Source of the DNA: an uncultured archaeon
Lineage (GTDB): Archaea; Nanobdellota; Nanobdellia; Pacearchaeales; GW2011-AR1
DNA: 6,864 nt
Reading direction: 5' to 3'
Assembly (NCBI GenBank): GCA_903873955.1
Contig: CAIQQL010000018.1
Location: 1 to 6,864 of the forward strand
Under the pieces are notes generated by a model. The model saw only the letters and a program-made list of their open reading frames with translations, did not search any database and was not told the DNA's origin. This document shows, piece after piece, positions 1 through 5,310 of the stretch (position 1 is the first letter of the stretch; each line of letters starts with the position of its first letter). Made by a program: the position numbers and the translations under genes.

Positions 1-366
1 ATCAAAAAAATAAAAAAACCGATTTTAGGCATTTGTTTGGGGTTTCAACTTGTTTGCCGAGCATATGGGGCAGAAATGGGTGATCTGCCTAAAAATGAAA
101 AAGGGATAATAACAATAAATAAAATCAATCAAGACCTGCTCTTAAGAGGTTTACCTAACCGATTCTCTGTTTTCGAGAATCATAGACACGTCGTGAAAAG
201 ACTTGAAAAAAACCTGATTCCTCTGGCGATATCAAAGGACGGGATAGAGATGGTGAGACATGTGAACAAACCGATTTATGGAGTTCAGTTTCATCCAGAG
301 AGATTTGTCAAAAAGAATTATGGCAGAAGGATACTGTCTAATTTTTTAAAGGATGATGACTTATAA
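1..366 (+). CDS. Class I glutamine amidotransferase, C-terminal part (5' end outside window)
   Basis: This is the C-terminal 121 codons of a class I (triad) glutamine amidotransferase, which releases ammonia from glutamine for a partner synthetase. The frame is open from base 1, so the apparent TTG start at base 37 is not the start: it lies just after the active-site codon. The nucleophile elbow GICLGFQ places the catalytic Cys at visible residue 12 (bases 34-36), and GVQFHPE supplies the His and Glu at residues 98 and 100. The triad is therefore complete. Known family members of this size (about 185-200 residues) include the stand-alone archaeal GMP synthase glutaminase subunit, and the IYGVQFHPE...ILSNF ending resembles it. 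TrpG-, HisH- or other stand-alone amidotransferases cannot be excluded because the N-terminal half is missing, so I give no symbol. No ATP-pyrophosphatase partner gene is visible. Confidence 0.88.
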   Translation: MKKIKKPILGICLGFQLVCRAYGAEMGDLPKNEKGIITINKINQDLLLRGLPNRFSVFENHRHVVKRLEKNLIPLAISKDGIEMVRHVNKPIYGVQFHPERFVKKNYGRRILSNFLKDDDL

Positions 367-388
367 TCCGATGCTTCTTTTACTCAAA

Positions 389-396
389 TTTATAAA
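389..396 (+). promoter_or_regulatory. TATA box for the EamA transporter gene
   Basis: TTTATAAA is centred about 25.5 nt before the A of the ATG at 418. This is the archaeal TATA-to-start-site distance, so transcription should begin at or next to the start codon, giving a leaderless mRNA. The 51-nt gap after the amidotransferase gene holds no Shine-Dalgarno motif before the ATG, which agrees with this. Confidence 0.65.
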
Positions 397-417
397 TTCC
401 TTTTTAGACCCTAGACT

Positions 418-1290
418 ATGAACCTTGCTCTTATAATCGCAATACTTTCTCCGTTTATTTTTGGGTTCATGAACACATTTGATAAATATGTTATTTCTCA
501 TAGAGTTAAATTTTCTTTAGGGTATGCAGTTGTTTCTGGTTTGGTTAATATCTTCTTTGGTTTATCTATGGTCCTGTTCCTGAGTTGGGATTTTAATACG
601 GCCAGCTATCTTTTTCCAGTCCTTGCAGGGATATTATCAGGATTTGCTTATTACTTTTATTACTTCCTAATGAAAGATTCCGACGTATCATATCTCGTAG
701 GATTCATATATCTCTATCCGGTTGTCGTGGCTTTTCTCTCATTTATCTTCTTAAGTGAACGACTGCCAGTTATTGCTTACTTTGCAATAGCCCTGATTCT
801 AGTCGGAGTCATTTTGTTATCTTTAAGGGCTAAGAAGATAAAAGCAAGCTTGCTAATTCTTCCTCTTGCGTTTTACATCACGATACTGGGATGCTACGAG
901 TTCTTCATTAAAGTTTCTACAAATAATATGCCGTTTATGCAAGGATTGGCAATAACGATTTTTATTTCTGGCTTAACTATCATGTTGGGTTTGTTTAGCA
1001 GGCATATTCGTCATGAATTTATAATCGAAGTTAGGAACATTAAATGGGCGTTTATTGGGGAGTTTATCACTTTAGTAGCAACTTTAACTCTTTATTTCGC
1101 CATGAGCAGGTTAACCGCAACCTTAGTCGCTTCATTGGCGTCTCTTCAGCCGCTGGCAGTTATCATTTTTGAAAGAGCGGCTCACAAATATTATGGAAAA
1201 ATGACTAAGGATAATACCTTATTGCCAAAATTGGGGGCTATTCTGCTTATAGTCTTGGGCGTCATTATTCTGTCTATTTTTGGAACATAG
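418..1290 (+). CDS. EamA/DMT-superfamily membrane transporter
   Basis: A 290-residue integral membrane protein of the drug/metabolite transporter superfamily with the usual ten hydrophobic helices, roughly residues 3-22, 34-56, 63-84, 90-111, 118-136, 143-163, 173-193, 208-227, 230-251 and 269-288. The two-repeat EamA architecture shows in the first-half ending YLYPVVVAFLSFIFLSERLP (residues 98-117, the P...L...E element) and in its second-half counterpart around ASLQPLAVIIFER (241-253), followed by the closing helix with LGVIIL. Family members export or import amino acids, nucleotides, sugars and other small metabolites; the substrate cannot be read from sequence. The length is normal and both repeats are intact. 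The ATG at 418 is supported by a TATA box 25-26 nt upstream. It appears to be transcribed separately from the upstream amidotransferase gene. Confidence 0.88.
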   Translation: MNLALIIAILSPFIFGFMNTFDKYVISHRVKFSLGYAVVSGLVNIFFGLSMVLFLSWDFNTASYLFPVLAGILSGFAYYFYYFLMKDSDVSYLVGFIYLYPVVVAFLSFIFLSERLPVIAYFAIALILVGVILLSLRAKKIKASLLILPLAFYITILGCYEFFIKVSTNNMPFMQGLAITIFISGLTIMLGLFSRHIRHEFIIEVRNIKWAFIGEFITLVATLTLYFAMSRLTATLVASLASLQPLAVIIFERAAHKYYGKMTKDNTLLPKLGAILLIVLGVIILSIFGT

Positions 1291-1329
1291 GAAGTATATC
1301 CCGGACTTCAATTGCATGTAATGCCTCTC

Positions 1330-1386
1330 AACGGTTTCGTTAACAACACCTAATCCATGATTTGATGATGCCGAGGGTGTTTTTTA
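1330..1386 (+). terminator. Two hairpins plus T-run after the EamA gene
   Basis: AACG-GTTT-CGTT (1330-1341) is a 4-bp stem with a 4-nt loop. It is followed by AACACC (1345-1350) pairing with GGTGTT (1376-1381) over a 25-nt loop, extendable by one T-G pair. The run of T at 1380-1385 then overlaps and follows the second stem. In Archaea the T-run is the main termination signal. The likeliest role is ending the EamA transcript; a separate small transcript is considered in the findings. Confidence 0.4.
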
Positions 1387-1409
1387 AATAAGATTTATCT
1401 TTAATAATC

Positions 1410-1417
1410 TTTATTAA
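1410..1417 (+). promoter_or_regulatory. TATA-like box for the VOC gene
   Basis: TTTATTAA is centred about 25.5 nt before the ATG at 1439, again fitting a leaderless transcript. It favours 1439 over the in-frame ATG at 1445 (third codon) as the start. The surrounding DNA is very AT-rich, so other TATA-like words lie nearby. Confidence 0.5.
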
Positions 1418-1438
1418 TTCAGCAAGTTAAATTGATAT

Positions 1439-1840
1439 ATGGAAATGAATCCTGTTGTTCACTTTGAATTGCCTGCAGAGGATAGAAAACGCATGGCTGA
1501 TTTTTATGAACTTGCGTTTGGCTGGAAGACTCAATTGTTAGGGGAAGATATGGGGAATTATGTTCTTGCTACTACCACGGAAAGTGATAAAAAAACCGGT
1601 CGTCCAAAAAACCCTGGCGCAATTAATGGAGGGTTTTATCCTAAAAAAGAGGACATGCCAGCCCAATATCCTTCAGTAGTAATTGGTGTCGGAGACATTA
1701 AGAAGTCGATGCAGAGCGTTGAATCTGCTGGAGGCAAGGTTTTAGGAGCACCTATGGAGATACCTGGAATTGGAATATATGTCTCCTTTCTTGACACTGA
1801 AGGCAATAGACTAAGCATGATGCAACCTAGTAAGGTGTAG
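1439..1840 (+). CDS. VOC (glyoxalase/bleomycin-resistance/dioxygenase) fold protein
   Basis: A 133-residue single-domain VOC protein, the usual size for one with two beta-alpha-beta-beta-beta modules that form a dimeric barrel. Module one starts VVHFELPAEDRKRMADFYELAFGWK (residues 6-30 region), with H8 at the usual first metal-ligand position and the typical FY...FGW helix. Module two spans about 79-128 (PSVVIGVGDI...AGGKV...PGIGIYVSFLDTEGNRL) with E121 at the usual C-terminal ligand position. The second-module strand that often carries another His has Val (V80/V81) here, so metal binding is uncertain. The wording resembles the uncharacterised VOC group with a GGKV-PGIG pattern rather than glyoxalase I. 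The substrate is unknown. The gene stands alone and is convergent with the next minus-strand gene. Confidence 0.87.
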   Translation: MEMNPVVHFELPAEDRKRMADFYELAFGWKTQLLGEDMGNYVLATTTESDKKTGRPKNPGAINGGFYPKKEDMPAQYPSVVIGVGDIKKSMQSVESAGGKVLGAPMEIPGIGIYVSFLDTEGNRLSMMQPSKV

Positions 1841-1893
1841 ATGAACAATGGCCCGTAAAAAAGATATACTTATTCCTGCTTCCAATCGTTAAC

Positions 1894-2157
1894 TTATGCA
1901 ATTGACTCTTTGCATATTCTTTCTAACTCGACTAGTTTACTGACGTGGGCGCTCTTGTCTTTTTCTAGTTCCTTTCTTAGTTCAAGGGGCAATTTCTTGT
2001 ATTCCTCGATTGCGTTTAGTACAGTTTGTGCGCTTTTTACTTTTTGAGCTTTATCTTTTCTAGGAAAAGCAGCAATGAACCAGAACTTTTCAGCTTCAAG
2101 CTCTACTAAATGATACGTCCGCAGCATATGCAACACATCTTGTAAATCATAAGACAT
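1894..2157 (-). CDS. Unrecognised 87-residue helical protein
   Basis: I do not recognise this protein. It starts at the ATG at 2157 (minus strand), which is preceded by a well-placed TATA box, and this is the main reason to believe it is a real gene. The 87 residues look soluble, highly charged and mainly helical: residues 1-29 (DVLHMLRTYHLVELEAEKFWFIAAF) are amphipathic with an aromatic-hydrophobic patch, and 38-87 form a Lys/Glu-rich helical segment with LPLELRKELEKDK in the middle. There is no signal peptide, membrane segment, Cys pair or obvious catalytic motif. It lies between the VOC gene (convergent) and the S51 gene (same strand, 117 nt upstream), and its own promoter makes co-transcription with S51 unlikely. 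A small DNA-binding or partner protein is possible but nothing here proves it. Confidence 0.6.
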   Translation of the reverse strand: MSYDLQDVLHMLRTYHLVELEAEKFWFIAAFPRKDKAQKVKSAQTVLNAIEEYKKLPLELRKELEKDKSAHVSKLVELERICKESIA

Positions 2158-2177
2158 ATTTTCATAGGGCTTATTTT

Positions 2178-2185
2178 CTATAAAA
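2178..2185 (-). promoter_or_regulatory. TATA box for the 87-residue protein gene
   Basis: Read on the minus strand this is TTTTATAG, centred about 24.5 nt before the ATG at 2157. It fits a leaderless transcript and supports the small downstream gene as real. Confidence 0.55.
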
Positions 2186-2205
2186 GCCTTTTGTTTTGTC
2201 TGTCA

Positions 2206-2262
2206 AGAGTCTAAAAAACTCTGCTAAATTCTTATTTATTGGCCTGCTTCCAAAATCAGGCC
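2206..2262 (-). terminator. Hairpins and T-run after the S51 gene
   Basis: Twelve nucleotides after the S51 stop codon, GGCCTG (2241-2246) pairs with CAGGCC (2257-2262) in a perfect 6-bp GC-rich stem with a 10-nt loop. About 20 nt further on the minus strand, AGAGT/ACTCT (2206-2210 and 2218-2222) flank a minus-strand T6 run (2213-2218). The first hairpin is not directly followed by T's, so the T6 run is the better archaeal-type stop site. Together they would end the S51 transcript before the promoter of the next gene. Confidence 0.4.
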
Positions 2263-2274
2263 TTAGGGTCTTGA

Positions 2275-2889
2275 TTAACGAACGATTTTTTTATGATTAT
2301 TCCCGTTAATCATCAAGGCTTCTCCGTCTCTTAAAACCTCGACGGGATACTGAACGGTCTGCATAAACTCGCGAACTTCACGTTTAAGTTTGTCTTTATA
2401 ATGCGGAAAAACTGCAATGTCAGTAAAGTTTAGCCCCTGCAGATCCGTTAGTCCTACATCATTTGAGTCTCCTTCAATTCCCCAACCGGCGATAGAGATA
2501 TCTTTTCCAGCAATAATGCTTCCGGCACTAATGCCAAGGTATATTCCTCCAGCTCTAACATATCTCTTAAGGGATCCTGCCAAACCGGTTTTTCTCATTC
2601 TGTCTAAGATAAAATAGGTATTTCCACCGCAGATGTAGACTGCGTCAAACTCAGCTAGGGAGGTAGGGGGCTGTGTTCCTGCAATATTGACGTAGTTGAT
2701 ATTTGGTAAAAGAACCCCATTTCGTGATAATTCCTTTCCAACTCCATCAACAAAAAGCAGATGTTCTTGCTTTTGGGCAGTATGGACTACGAGGACTCTG
2801 CTTTCAGATGCATTTCTCTCCAGTAAACCTATGAACGCTCTTCCAAGCTTCTTGGTTGATAGACCCCTTGAAGTTAGTATTAATTTCAT
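2275..2889 (-). CDS. Peptidase S51 family protein (PepE/dipeptidase E-like)
   Basis: A 204-residue cytoplasmic serine-peptidase-like protein of family S51, which shares the flavodoxin-like amidotransferase fold. Visible signatures, in order, are VYICGGNTYFILDRMR (residues 84-99), GISAGS with the nucleophile Ser at residue 121, a DVGLTDLQGL segment (144-153), AVFPHY with the catalytic-type His at 163, and DGEALMING (188-196). These match the S51 layout; the acidic third member is not assigned here, E190 and D149 being candidates. Characterised relatives include aspartyl dipeptidase PepE and cyanophycinase. This protein is slightly shorter than bacterial PepE (about 229 residues) but complete in its motifs. 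The actual substrate is unknown. The start at 2889 is supported by a minus-strand TATA-like box 26-27 nt upstream. It is divergent from the HIT gene, with a structured 133-nt region between them. Confidence 0.9.
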   Translation of the reverse strand: MKLILTSRGLSTKKLGRAFIGLLERNASESRVLVVHTAQKQEHLLFVDGVGKELSRNGVLLPNINYVNIAGTQPPTSLAEFDAVYICGGNTYFILDRMRKTGLAGSLKRYVRAGGIYLGISAGSIIAGKDISIAGWGIEGDSNDVGLTDLQGLNFTDIAVFPHYKDKLKREVREFMQTVQYPVEVLRDGEALMINGNNHKKIVR

Positions 2890-2911
2890 ATCCGATTATA
2901 GGATCATATCC

Positions 2912-2919
2912 TTAAAAAT
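2912..2919 (-). promoter_or_regulatory. TATA-like box for the S51 gene
   Basis: On the minus strand this reads ATTTTTAA, centred about 26.5 nt before the ATG at 2889, fitting a leaderless mRNA. A short inverted repeat, AGGAT-CAT-ATCCT (2900-2912), lies between this box and the start codon, and the left arm of a longer inverted repeat begins 2 nt upstream of it. Confidence 0.45.
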
Positions 2920-2920
2920 C

Positions 2921-2955
2921 ATGGCTTTGGCTTCTCTTGCCTTCTGAAAAGCCAT
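2921..2955. repeat. 8-bp perfect inverted repeat in the S51/HIT divergent promoter region
   Basis: ATGGCTTT (2921-2928) is perfectly repeated in inverse as AAAGCCAT (2948-2955) with 19 nt between. A second 3-bp pair, GGC (2929-2931) with GCC (2939-2941), nests inside around a 7-nt loop, so a transcript could fold into a stacked hairpin with a 6-nt bulge. One arm abuts the S51 TATA box on its upstream side, where the BRE would lie. It may be an operator, a structured RNA or chance. Confidence 0.45.
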
Positions 2956-2992
2956 ATCAATTCTATTCCGATAAGAAGGGCGGTTTAGAAAC

Positions 2993-3000
2993 TAATAAAA
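2993..3000 (+). promoter_or_regulatory. TATA-like box for the HIT gene
   Basis: TAATAAAA is centred about 26.5 nt before the ATG at 3023. The word is a weaker TATA match than the others, but its spacing is right for a leaderless transcript and no Shine-Dalgarno motif precedes the ATG. Confidence 0.4.
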
Positions 3001-3022
3001 ACGACTTAGGCTCAGAGATTAT

Positions 3023-3526
3023 ATGGTTAAGTATGATTCAAAGAACGCTGAAGGAAGGTGCATCTTCTGTGAAATCGCTTCCGGAAAGATAAAACCGTTA
3101 GGAGATGGTGCTTTCTGGGAGAATGATAGGTATCTGGCCTGGTTGTCACCTTTCCCGAATACGGAAGGATTTACAGTATTGATCCCGAAAAAACATTATT
3201 CTTCGGATGTTTTAGGCCTACCTGATGAAGAGCTCTCTAGTTTTATATTGGAAGCAAAAAAGATTTCTCAATTATTGATAAAAGGATTTAATGATGTGGG
3301 AAGAGTCGGTTTGATCATGGAAGGGACGGGCGTGGATCATGCGCATATCAAGCTTGTTCCAATGCATGGGACCGAGCATATGAAAAAAGGCGAATGGAAG
3401 CAATACTTAAGTGGTCGGGAAGACTTTTATGGGAAATATTCCGGTTATTTATCCTCCCATGATGGGCCAAAAGCAGATTTTAACAAAATCAATGAGCTGG
3501 CGAAGAGATTAATAAGCCTTTCCTAG
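3023..3526 (+). CDS. HIT-family (histidine triad) nucleotide-binding protein
   Basis: A 167-residue HIT-fold protein; the family hydrolyses or transfers nucleoside phosphates, for example AMP-lysine, ApnA or related conjugates. The N-terminal CIFCEI gives a C13-x-x-C16 pair, and with H58 in IPKKHYS and H106 it would complete the Hint-type zinc site. The triad motif is VDHAHIKLVP: H106 and H108 are present and H108 is the nucleophile position, but the third His is Lys (K110). The nucleophile is therefore kept while the usual H-x-H-x-H is not. A C-terminal extension (about 115-167, with WKQYLSGREDFYGKYSGY and SSHDGP) makes it longer than a minimal HINT protein of about 115-140 residues and is familiar from a subgroup of HIT hydrolases. 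The substrate is not deducible. It is probably transcribed alone, because the next gene has its own promoter. Confidence 0.9.
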   Translation: MVKYDSKNAEGRCIFCEIASGKIKPLGDGAFWENDRYLAWLSPFPNTEGFTVLIPKKHYSSDVLGLPDEELSSFILEAKKISQLLIKGFNDVGRVGLIMEGTGVDHAHIKLVPMHGTEHMKKGEWKQYLSGREDFYGKYSGYLSSHDGPKADFNKINELAKRLISLS

Positions 3527-3550
3527 TCTCAAAACGACTCAAGTAGATAG

Positions 3551-3558
3551 ATTTAAGA
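3551..3558 (+). promoter_or_regulatory. TATA-like box for the MaoC-like gene
   Basis: ATTTAAGA is centred about 26.5 nt before the ATG at 3581. The spacing matches the other leaderless promoters in this window. It sits in the 54-nt gap after the HIT gene. Confidence 0.5.
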
Positions 3559-3580
3559 AAATAACACGCAGTAATCCACC

Positions 3581-4360
3581 ATGGGATCAGACCCTTTGAT
3601 AAGTAATCTTTCAGTTTCTAGAGAAAGGATGGCTAAATTCGGAAGCCTGATTCATGATGAGAATCTTCTCCATCGAAGTCAAGAATATGCTTTAAGGCAA
3701 GGCTTTAGAGATACTCCAGTTTATGCTGTTTTTTTAGAGGGGATTGTAGAATCTATCCTTAGGGGGGAGATAGGTAAACGGGTCGAGTTGGGTCTGATTC
3801 AAACGCTTGACTTCGCGTTTAAAGAGCCAGTCTATCCTGATGAGGAGGTCACGTTTTCATTTATAGAGGATCCACAGGTTGGAAAAACCTCTTATAAAAT
3901 AGAAGCAAAAACACATCAAGGACAGGCCCTTCAAGCAAAAGCGACGCTTGCAGAACGATTGGGACAACCCGAAGAGTTTGCCTCGCCCTTATATGAAACA
4001 ACGTTCTCTCTAGACACTCATGCACGAAATCAGTTTTATACGCTTTTAGGTGTCGAAGAGAGGCCGTTTTGCTCTCCTGTGCACATCGCATCATGCATCC
4101 CTGCGGCGCTCCTTCGGTTAGCGAAAGAAAAAACAGGTTTTCAAGAGGGAGTTTCAAGAAGGATAGGGATAGAGGTCTATCAGGAGATTGGTGCAGTAGA
4201 TAGAATAAGGACTACCCTTGCGTTGATCGGCCAGCCAAAATCTCTTAGGGAACAGGGTTATATCTACAATCTTCGGGGAGTTTGCTATGATCGGGAAAGC
4301 CCTATCCTCTCAGCTGAGATGAAGGTGATTCATCCGCAAGATTTAACAAAAAAGGTTTAG
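3581..4360 (+). CDS. MaoC-like double-hotdog protein (putative (R)-hydratase/thioesterase fold)
   Basis: A 259-residue protein that appears to hold two hotdog halves. In the first half (about residues 8-130), FGSLIHDENLLHRSQEYA matches the hydratase-2/MaoC pattern D-x-N-x-x-H followed five residues later by Ala, with D26, N28 and H31 in the expected positions for the catalytic Asp and His. The second half (about 137-255) ends with GYIYNLRGVCYDRESPILSAEMKVI, the typical long hotdog strands, and lacks the motif. Known relatives hydrate trans-2-enoyl-CoA or dehydrate 3-hydroxyacyl thioesters, and in double-hotdog hydratases one half is catalytic, although usually the C-terminal one. Here the motif is N-terminal. 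No other acyl-CoA or lipid gene lies in the window, so the substrate is open. An intrinsic-terminator-like hairpin follows the gene, and it has its own TATA box. Confidence 0.75.
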   Translation: MGSDPLISNLSVSRERMAKFGSLIHDENLLHRSQEYALRQGFRDTPVYAVFLEGIVESILRGEIGKRVELGLIQTLDFAFKEPVYPDEEVTFSFIEDPQVGKTSYKIEAKTHQGQALQAKATLAERLGQPEEFASPLYETTFSLDTHARNQFYTLLGVEERPFCSPVHIASCIPAALLRLAKEKTGFQEGVSRRIGIEVYQEIGAVDRIRTTLALIGQPKSLREQGYIYNLRGVCYDRESPILSAEMKVIHPQDLTKKV

Positions 4361-4366
4361 AAGACC

Positions 4367-4403
4367 GAAGATTTTCCATTATGGTTTGACAGTATCTTCT
4401 TTT
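4367..4403 (+). terminator. Hairpin and T-tract after the MaoC-like gene
   Basis: Six nucleotides after the stop codon, GAAGAT (4367-4372) pairs perfectly with ATCTTC (4394-4399). The loop contains CCAT-T-ATGG (4376-4384), and TTTT follows at 4400-4403. This fits a terminator for the MaoC-like transcript. Confidence 0.45.
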
Positions 4404-4474
4404 AGAGTTTAAATTAATCTTTGTCATCACCCTAGGTAGATGAATTTGCATTGGGGTTTTTGTAGAATAAAAAT

Positions 4475-4527
4475 CTTCAACACTCCAAAAGATTAAATAG
4501 TGGAAGCGTATCCTATTCTAAGGAATA
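4475..4527 (+). promoter_or_regulatory. Promoter, possible operator and Shine-Dalgarno of the TrmB-type gene
   Basis: The best TATA-like word, ATTAAATA (4492-4499), is centred about 38.5 nt before the ATG at 4534, so the mRNA should carry a leader of roughly 12-14 nt. That leader contains AAGGA (4520-4524), nine nucleotides from the ATG, a plausible Shine-Dalgarno site. Imperfect inverted-repeat arms flank the TATA word: CTTCAAC (4475-4481) against GTGGAAG (4500-4506) and, alternatively, CACT (4481-4484) against AGTG (4499-4502). TCCT-N6-AGGA (4511-4524) lies at the start site. Autoregulation at these sites is an inference. The 173-nt gap before the gene otherwise holds only the preceding terminator and AT-rich DNA. 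Confidence 0.4.
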
Positions 4528-4533
4528 AAAAAG

Positions 4534-5253
4534 ATGACTGACATAAGAAAAACATTAGAAAATATTGGACTTAGTCCCAATGAGATCAAGGTATATCTTA
4601 CACTCAATGACCACGGGTCTTGTAAAGCGGGAAGAATAGCCAAGTTAGCCCAATTGGACAGGAGTAGTGCATATAATGCCCTTAAACTTCTGCAAGAGAA
4701 GGGATTCGTAAGTTATGCTATGGTCGGGAAGGTTAAGTGGTTTCAAGGAACTGGGCCTAGGCGGATTTTAGAGTACCTAAAAGAACAGGAGGAAGATGTA
4801 TTGACCATTCTTCCCGAGCTGCAAGAACGACATAAAAGACAGAAGATTGAAGGCCAGGTCAGGCTGTTCAAAGGCGTTAAAGGAGTGAAATCCGTGTTCC
4901 TCGATATGATCCGTACTGGTAAAGATAATTTTGTCTTTGGGTCCGAAGGTCAGTTTTCTGAGATAATGCCTGAATTTGCTTATCAATTTGACAGGATGAA
5001 AAAGGAAAAAGGTATTCGCACACAACTAATCTTACGTAAAGGACGAAAAGAACTGGACAGCAAGACAAGCGAACATCGCTATTTACCCGGAATTACTGAA
5101 AGTCCGGCGGTAACCAATATTTACGGAGACAAGGTGGCTATCCTCATTTGGACTGACGAACCTGAGGGGATCATCATAGAAAATGCTGCGGCTGCTAAGG
5201 CTTATAAAAGTTATTTTGATTTTATGTGGAAACACAGCAAGAAATGCGAGTAA
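4534..5253 (+). CDS. TrmB-family transcriptional regulator
   Basis: A 239-residue DNA-binding regulator of the archaeal TrmB family. Residues about 5-72 form a winged helix-turn-helix: LENIGLSPNEIKVYLTL is the typical TrmB opening, DRSSAYNALKLLQEKG (42-57) is the likely recognition helix, and FVSYAMVGKVKWFQG is the wing. A charged helical linker (76-106, EYLKEQEEDVL...ELQERHKRQK) probably dimerises. Residues 108-236 form the PLD-like sensor part seen in short TrmB proteins, with FKGVKGVKSVFLDMI and the closing IYGDKVAILIW...AYKSYFDFMW. The longer sugar-binding domain of TrmB and TrmBL1 (total about 340 residues) is absent, so this is the short group, whose ligands are mostly unknown. There is no transporter or sugar-enzyme operon beside it, so its targets cannot be read from context. 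The ATG at 4534 has a Shine-Dalgarno-like AAGGA. Confidence 0.9.
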   Translation: MTDIRKTLENIGLSPNEIKVYLTLNDHGSCKAGRIAKLAQLDRSSAYNALKLLQEKGFVSYAMVGKVKWFQGTGPRRILEYLKEQEEDVLTILPELQERHKRQKIEGQVRLFKGVKGVKSVFLDMIRTGKDNFVFGSEGQFSEIMPEFAYQFDRMKKEKGIRTQLILRKGRKELDSKTSEHRYLPGITESPAVTNIYGDKVAILIWTDEPEGIIIENAAAAKAYKSYFDFMWKHSKKCE

Positions 5254-5256
5254 TTT

Positions 5257-5300
5257 TTGATTATGCTGATTAAGTAATCAACAATAATGGCCTAAAAAAA
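5257..5300. terminator. Bidirectional terminator region between convergent TrmB and truD genes
   Basis: TTGATTA (5257-5263) and TAATCAA (5275-5281) form a perfect 7-bp inverted repeat with an 11-nt loop, directly after the TrmB stop codon and preceded by T5. For the opposite strand, an A7 run (5294-5300) gives a T7 run on the minus strand 10 nt after the truD stop, the clearest termination signal for truD. Confidence 0.45.
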
Positions 5301-5310
5301 GAGAGGTAGA

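Noticed and set aside
37..366. A separate 109-codon gene starting at TTG 37
   Set aside because: The frame is open back to base 1 and the TTG lies inside the GICLGFQ active-site motif, just after the catalytic Cys. It is the tail of a longer gene.
1361..1375. C/D-box guide RNA suggested by TTGATGATGCCGA
   Set aside because: TGATGA resembles box C, but the only box D-like word (CCGA) follows too closely and no second C'/D' pair is present.
1291..1438. tRNA gene in the gap after the EamA gene
   Set aside because: No acceptor stem, anticodon arm or T-loop consensus can be assembled from the sequence.
1636..1848. 70-codon minus-strand frame opposite the VOC gene
   Set aside because: It lies antisense to conserved VOC motifs, has no promoter signal and encodes no recognisable protein.
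2417..2947. Plus-strand frames of 66 and 83 codons opposite the S51 gene
   Set aside because: They are shadows of the conserved S51 reading frame and carry no domain or start signal.
3861..4157. 98-codon minus-strand frame opposite the MaoC-like gene
   Set aside because: It is antisense to a gene with clear motif and promoter; composition looks like a chance frame.
4376..4384. CCATTATGG as a stand-alone operator
   Set aside because: It is only a 4-bp pair around one base and sits in the loop of the terminator-like hairpin after the MaoC-like gene, so a separate role is not supported.
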